Assembly: GCA_950295325.1 (NCBI GenBank)
Contig: OX485805.1
Coordinates: 1,986,501-2,050,500 of the forward strand
Source of the DNA: Polytrichum commune
Taxonomy: Eukaryota; Streptophyta; Polytrichopsida; Polytrichales; Polytrichaceae
Length of the DNA: 64,000 nucleotides
Reading direction: 5' to 3'
Below, in pieces: positions 59,223 through 64,000 of this stretch. The notes below the pieces were generated by a model. That model was not told the origin of the DNA. It was given only the letters and a program-made list of their open reading frames with translations, and did not search any database. How positions within the stretch are numbered: position 1 is the first letter of the stretch; each line of letters begins with the position of its first letter. Position numbers and translations under genes: made by a program.

Positions 59223-60930
59223 ATGGAGGCTGCAAGGTGAGCTCCAGCTCCAGATTCCTCTCAATTTCTCATAGTCAACACAGTAATCAACATAAATCGG
59301 GTTTGTCTGTAGAAGGCCCGTAGGAAACAACTAGCTATTTGAGTTTCTCCCAAGCTTTCACACATGTTTAATAGTCGACGTTGTACACTGGCAGAGTCGG
59401 TGAAGGTGGCGGCCATGTAACGCATCACAAGCTCTTCACAATTTTAGCTGTGGACGAAGATTTGGCTGACCCAACAGCTTCCCCACGGCCAATGACAATG
59501 TTCGACGCAATCCACGAAGACGAAGGGGACTCCGAGGTGACAATCCAAACACTTGCCAACCATGAACACGAGGCAGCTTCAGCTGAAGAAAAGAAGATTC
59601 ACGCTGGTGAGTCTATTGCATCTCCTCACTGGACTTCTACATGTTCCTGGCTCCCATTTCCCCTTTGGTGAGAACATAACAGCATACGCACCATAGACAT
59701 CCGACGACTGAAATATGATCTTGGACTTTGCGCTTGATAACTTGGAAGTAGATTTAGTTATTGACAATGGTTTGTAGAAATTGACATGGTACTATGGTGA
59801 ACTAGATGACCATTTTCTTATTGTAAGATATCCATATTCAAATTATATACCTTATTTCATCCTTAGCATAATTCCAAGGCATTTTTGTACTTTTGTAATG
59901 TATCTTGTCATTACATTATGCTTTCTACATTTGATCCATATGAAATTTATGCCTTGATTTTCTAAATTTTAAAATCTTATAATAAAATATCTAATTTTCT
60001 TCCAATGAATTTTGATGACATGCTTAGATTCCACACATCCAAAACAATCACATGAATAATACAAACTTATGGATATGATGAAATCAATTGTGCAAGATCG
60101 TTGATCATATGGAAACGCATTAAGGATTAGCCTATATAGTAGTTCCAACTTGCCATTACTTGCAAGGGACTTTAGGGATTAATGTCTCCAAATGTTACAC
60201 ATTGTGGGTTGCCAAAACAAAGGAAAGAGTCCCAAATCTGTACTTTGTTAATTATGGTGGGTATTAATTGGTGTGTATATATTTTGTTCCTTACTTTCAG
60301 TAATTATGTTATTGGTAAACCTTTGATCCTCCACCTCAGTAAATGATTCATACAAAAGGAAGTCTCCATGTTATCAACTCCATTTGTCAATAAATGATTT
60401 ATGATCCAAGTTTCCAGTCCCTTACAAACATTATGTTACAAGTTAGAACAAATTTAGACAACCACTTGTCGAAAATTCAGTTGTAGATTGAGATTTATGA
60501 GTTGCCGAATAGTTGGTGACGACTTTTTGTGGTGATCTATAACAAGTTAAATATGTTGGTAGGATTTGATGTGTTGCTCTTGGAGGGAGATATCACCTTA
60601 CCATCAATGATGAGTGCTACGGATTACTCTGAATTTCTTGAGAAGGAAATACTACCATTCCCTCTTCATGCGAGGAACCAAAGACACAAGAAAAAAGTCT
60701 TGTTGAAGTTGGCAGGGGATCTCAAAGTTCTCCCACCGCCAAACCCTTCCATTCTTGACCTTGACTTTGACATTCAACAATGGAGACACATCATCCGCGA
60801 ACTTATCAAAGAAATGCGAATTGTGGAAAGTCGGTGCTCTTTGGAAATACGATACTTGGGAGTGTATGTCCTCACATCTACCCCATACAATGCATTCTTG
60901 GAGTTGCTCGCTGCACATTTAGCCGGCTAA
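59223..60930 (+). CDS. Three-exon gene for unknown 197-residue protein (R family, copy 3)
   Basis: Coding exons 59223-59236, 59395-59606 and 60563-60930 (594 nt), with GTGAGC/GGCAG and GTGAGT/GGTAG splice sites and phases 2 and 1. The frame is intact. Compared with copy 1, intron 2 is twice as long (956 versus 468 nt) and unrelated in its middle, while the exons stay aligned without any indel. Substitutions include GFDVLLLEGDITLPSMMSATDYSEFLEKEILPF and RYLGVYVLTSTPYN. Preservation of frame, splice sites and C-terminal sequence in three copies argues that the protein is or was under selection. Function and localisation unknown. Confidence 0.7.
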
Positions 60931-63515
60931 GGACTTTGTGGCACTTAGAAGTTAAAACCAATGTGGTTTTGGGTACATGTTTAGTGTCTAGTGCCGCCAT
61001 TCGGATTCCAACCCTTCATATGCAACGTATTCCTAAGTTGCATGATAAGGGCTCCAAGTTGATGGTAGCCATCAACTAAATTTGCTAATGTAACCCTCGG
61101 AGGTTGACTTTGTACTAAATACCTCCGGATAGAGTACCATTTTAATATTGTGTATGTTCTTGTGGTGTGTTTTTAGTTGTATATGTAATTGAGAAAATGT
61201 GTCATCACATACTAAGATCAACGAGTTTATCATCAAATCTTGTACGAATTCAATGCGGTTTATAAGTGTGTCTAAAACGGTTAGTGTTCAACATTGACTG
61301 TTCAACCATCCCAACCCATGACGTGTTGTATTAATTCTTGTAGTAAATAATAAAAAATTATTATAAAAAATGTTGAACCATTTTGCACCTAAATGTAGGT
61401 GTTTGAATAACAAGGTTGATGTGTGTCACTGAGCTAGGTTGGTGTTTGATGAAGACATGTCTCCCCCAACTCAATTGAACACTTCTCTTCCAGTATGAAA
61501 TTGGCTTGGGTGTAACCCACATAAAGTATGAAGGAAGGACTGATTACAAGAAGTGCTAATACTCCCATATAATGAGAATAAATAAATAAAATGTAAAAGA
61601 AAGCAATTCAAATGGAAGCCTCAGTCACATTGCTTTTGAAATGACCAAATTAGTTGGAGTTTCTTCCCCATGACACATCCTATGTGCCTGTGATTATTGA
61701 AGGTTTAAGATGGGTAACAACCTCATTACATTTATTATATCGTTCATGACCGTAGCATCTACAACCCAGGGGGTGGAGTCTTCATATCACGTGTGAACTA
61801 ATGTGAGTGTAAAATAGGGTATTATTCGAGGCATTAGTAGACATAGTATACATAAGGGAGAGGTATTAATTTTTTCTAGTGTGTACATTTGAAAAGGCTA
61901 TTGATTTTTTTGAAGTTAAGGTGAATGTTAAAAGGGAGCCCTAGGATTTAGAGAAAGTTTTGACAATAGATGTCGGTGTTAGTTCCATCTAATTCACATT
62001 TTCATCCATTATTATCATATGGTAATAATCATCAATGCCTCCCTTGTCCATTATTATTAGGGTTTGCATTTGGGTTGTAGGACAAGTTAGAGGCTCTTGG
62101 AGTGCTCATGGGCTTCCTTGAGTTTTGCTCTCCAGATTGTGGCTAATTTATTTTGCTCTTGTCTATGTTTCTTTGATGAAATTGTTGAGTTACATGCTAT
62201 GAATGACAAAAATGTTTATTGATGACTTTCTCATTAGAAAGTGAACATGGATTTTACATGTGATTTAGGCATATTTAATTCATGATTCATATTTTGTATA
62301 TTTAGTGGAGACCATTTTCACATGAAATTGCAAAGCTTAATATAAATACATGAGTCCATGTTCTAGCTTGCTGTTAGTACGACTACATATGTTTTCTCTA
62401 TGAACTTCTCACATATTGGGGGTTTCGTTTCATAGTGACCCACGCACATCATTTAGGTTTCCAATGAAGAGTCCACCCCCTGTGATTTATACATACAAGC
62501 AAGCATTAACTTTCACATTCATGTACATTTGAAGATCACCTCGGAGGGGTCACTCCCTCTTATATTCATGCATACACGTGTGCTTAGGACATATAAATCA
62601 AAGGGTTATTTACCTTGCAAAAATATATTAAAAGGTATGGTATTTTTCAAAATAAAGGTAAATTCTTGTATTTTAATACACCCTATCAATAATTATAATT
62701 TTTTTGGGGAATAATTTTGAAATACCCTATTTTACTTATACTGCCAAAGAAAATTAGAAAGAAGATTGCAATTTAAACAACGCGTTGGAATTTTTCCTCC
62801 CAACACGTAGGTAGAGAACATTAACTCCACATTGGACACGTTGGTTCAGTATCGTTGAAGCCAGCCAGCCTGTGAAGTCATCCATCCAAGTTTTTTCAAC
62901 ATAAAATTACCTCTTTCCATCCACTAACACAGACCCTACCCTAGACCCGCTACCCCTTGTAATTGTTTCCACGTTATTTTACATGTACTGACTAGATAAA
63001 AGAGGCCATCATATGTGATGGTATTCTACATGTAAACATGTTTCACTATTTTAAAACCCCATGTATTATATGTACATTTTTTGCAAAATTTAACTATAAT
63101 AAATATATTACACCCTATTTTTTATCGCACATTGTTTCTACGATTTTTGCCAATGACCCCCCCCCCCCTGAGTATATCATGCACTCAACACTCCTTGAAC
63201 CATAACTTAGATGTTGTGTCTATTATGAATATGCAAAAATGATAACAAATCCTTCACCCCAAACCATAGCCCTATGTATATGTCTAAACTAATATTTGCA
63301 ACCACAATAAAATAAATAAAAATAAAAATAATGTATTTTTTATCGTTATTACAAATGTTCAAAATAGTGTGGAATGTCAATACATTAGTGCGGAACAACC
63401 TAATTGCACATATCAATTTATACAGGCACATTTAATTTCATATATATGAGGTAATGCATAAGCTCAAGTGCCTTTTCAAATGTACTCTAATATGGGCATG
63501 TGCATATATATATGA
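60931..63515. other. Non-coding part of repeat R copy 3
   Basis: Shared with 7351-10015, with small indels. No supported coding frame. Confidence 0.5.
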
Positions 63516-63910
63516 ATGACCTGGGACATTCCTGCAGCTTTCACTCACCATGTTGTCACCAACAATGAATTGTTTTGGAACTTTGGAGCAGTGACTATAA
63601 CAACACCTTCACCTTTGTTATTTCAAAATCTTGCAGTTCCAAAATGTCCAGTAATAGCTTCCAAAGATGGGAATACTAGGCATCCTTACATGAGCAATGC
63701 ACTATGGACATTTTTGTAAATCTCAAGAGTGCAATATGTACAACTAAATTGTTGACGGACCACACATGCATGTGCCAATGTCACTCATGCCATCCCTTTG
63801 GCAAGTTCTTCACTACATGGTACACTGATTCTGGTAAATATTATGGCATGATTTACCGTGATCATGTCTATTGTGCAGCCCACATCATTAGTCTATGGTA
63901 TGGGAAGTAA
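63516..63910 (+). pseudogene. Partly decayed Cys/His-rich coding segment of repeat R copy 3
   Basis: The frame 63516-63719 (NNELFWNFGAV, KDGNTRHPYMSNALW) and the frame 63704-63910 (NLKSAICTTKLLTDHTCMCQ, CHSCHPFGKFFTTWYTDSGK, YYGMIYRDHVYCAAHIISLW) overlap with a one-base shift, so a single ancestral exon is likely. A TGCAG precedes the first. The counterpart in copy 1 is more damaged. No family recognised. Confidence 0.45.
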
Positions 63911-64000
63911 CATGCCCGCTATATATAAAAAAAGAGGAAGAATGTGTACTAATTATACATCATGAATCTTATTGTTCTAGGGATGAACTCCATAGTCTTA

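Larger units (their letters stand above)
55925..64000 (+). repeat. Dispersed repeat R, copy 3 (runs off the window)
   Basis: Matches copy 2 in its upstream part and copy 1 through its downstream part. It contains the intact gene 59223-60930, a hAT-type MITE at 56739-57236 and a 219-bp tandem at 57849-58500. It is the longest copy and shows the fullest extent of the family, at least 8 kb. The right boundary is not visible. Confidence 0.75.

Overview
The window looks like nuclear DNA of a land plant. Genes have short GT-AG introns, TTTAGGG telomere-type tracts lie at 24.07, 24.84 and 25.27 kb, and most of the space is transposons of plant type (PIF/Harbinger, CACTA, hAT, tRNA-derived SINE, LINE). 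I cannot name the species. There is no rRNA, canonical tRNA gene, operon or CRISPR.

Layout. 0-4.3 kb: the tail of a transposase-type gene, a 5'-truncated LINE and a SINE-like element. 4.6-10.5, 34.2-38.7 and 55.9-64 kb: three direct copies of a dispersed repeat (here called R). Each carries the same intact three-exon gene for a 197-199 residue protein I do not recognise. 12.2-14 kb (minus): an FCP1/NIF-type HAD phosphatase-like ORF followed by exons for a basic tail. 17.4-23.1 kb (minus): gene A, an apparently intact three-coding-exon gene (1376 codons) with a ParB/DGQHR-like segment and a C-terminal segment resembling a degenerate amino-methyltransferase. 26-27.2 kb: a palindrome array. 27.4-30.5 kb: a broken DUF7869-like transposase gene. 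40.7-41 kb: a hAT fragment. 43-48.8 kb: an LTR-like piece and a complete PIF/Harbinger element with both genes. 49.2-55.3 kb (minus): gene B, a ruined paralogue of gene A, split by a CACTA element that itself holds a TA satellite and a SINE.

The most unusual feature is a pair of palindromic repeat families. Family P1 is TTTGGGTCG, two free bases, then the reverse complement. It fills all introns of gene A, lies twice inside its last exon, and forms an array at 26-27 kb. Family P2 is TTTACGAACG, two free bases, then the reverse complement. It occupies the corresponding introns of paralogue B and a small array at 42.8-43.1 kb. Two paralogues have therefore each accumulated a different palindrome of the same design (arm, NN, arm) at the same intron positions. 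Because the encoded protein has a ParB-like segment and a methyltransferase-like segment, a self-targeting DNA-binding or DNA-modifying locus is a reasonable but untested hypothesis. Imperfect P2 copies mostly differ by CG-to-TG or CG-to-CA changes, as expected if the CpGs are methylated.

Exon joins were derived by hand from frame, splice signals and comparison between copies. Domain calls are by eye, with no database search.
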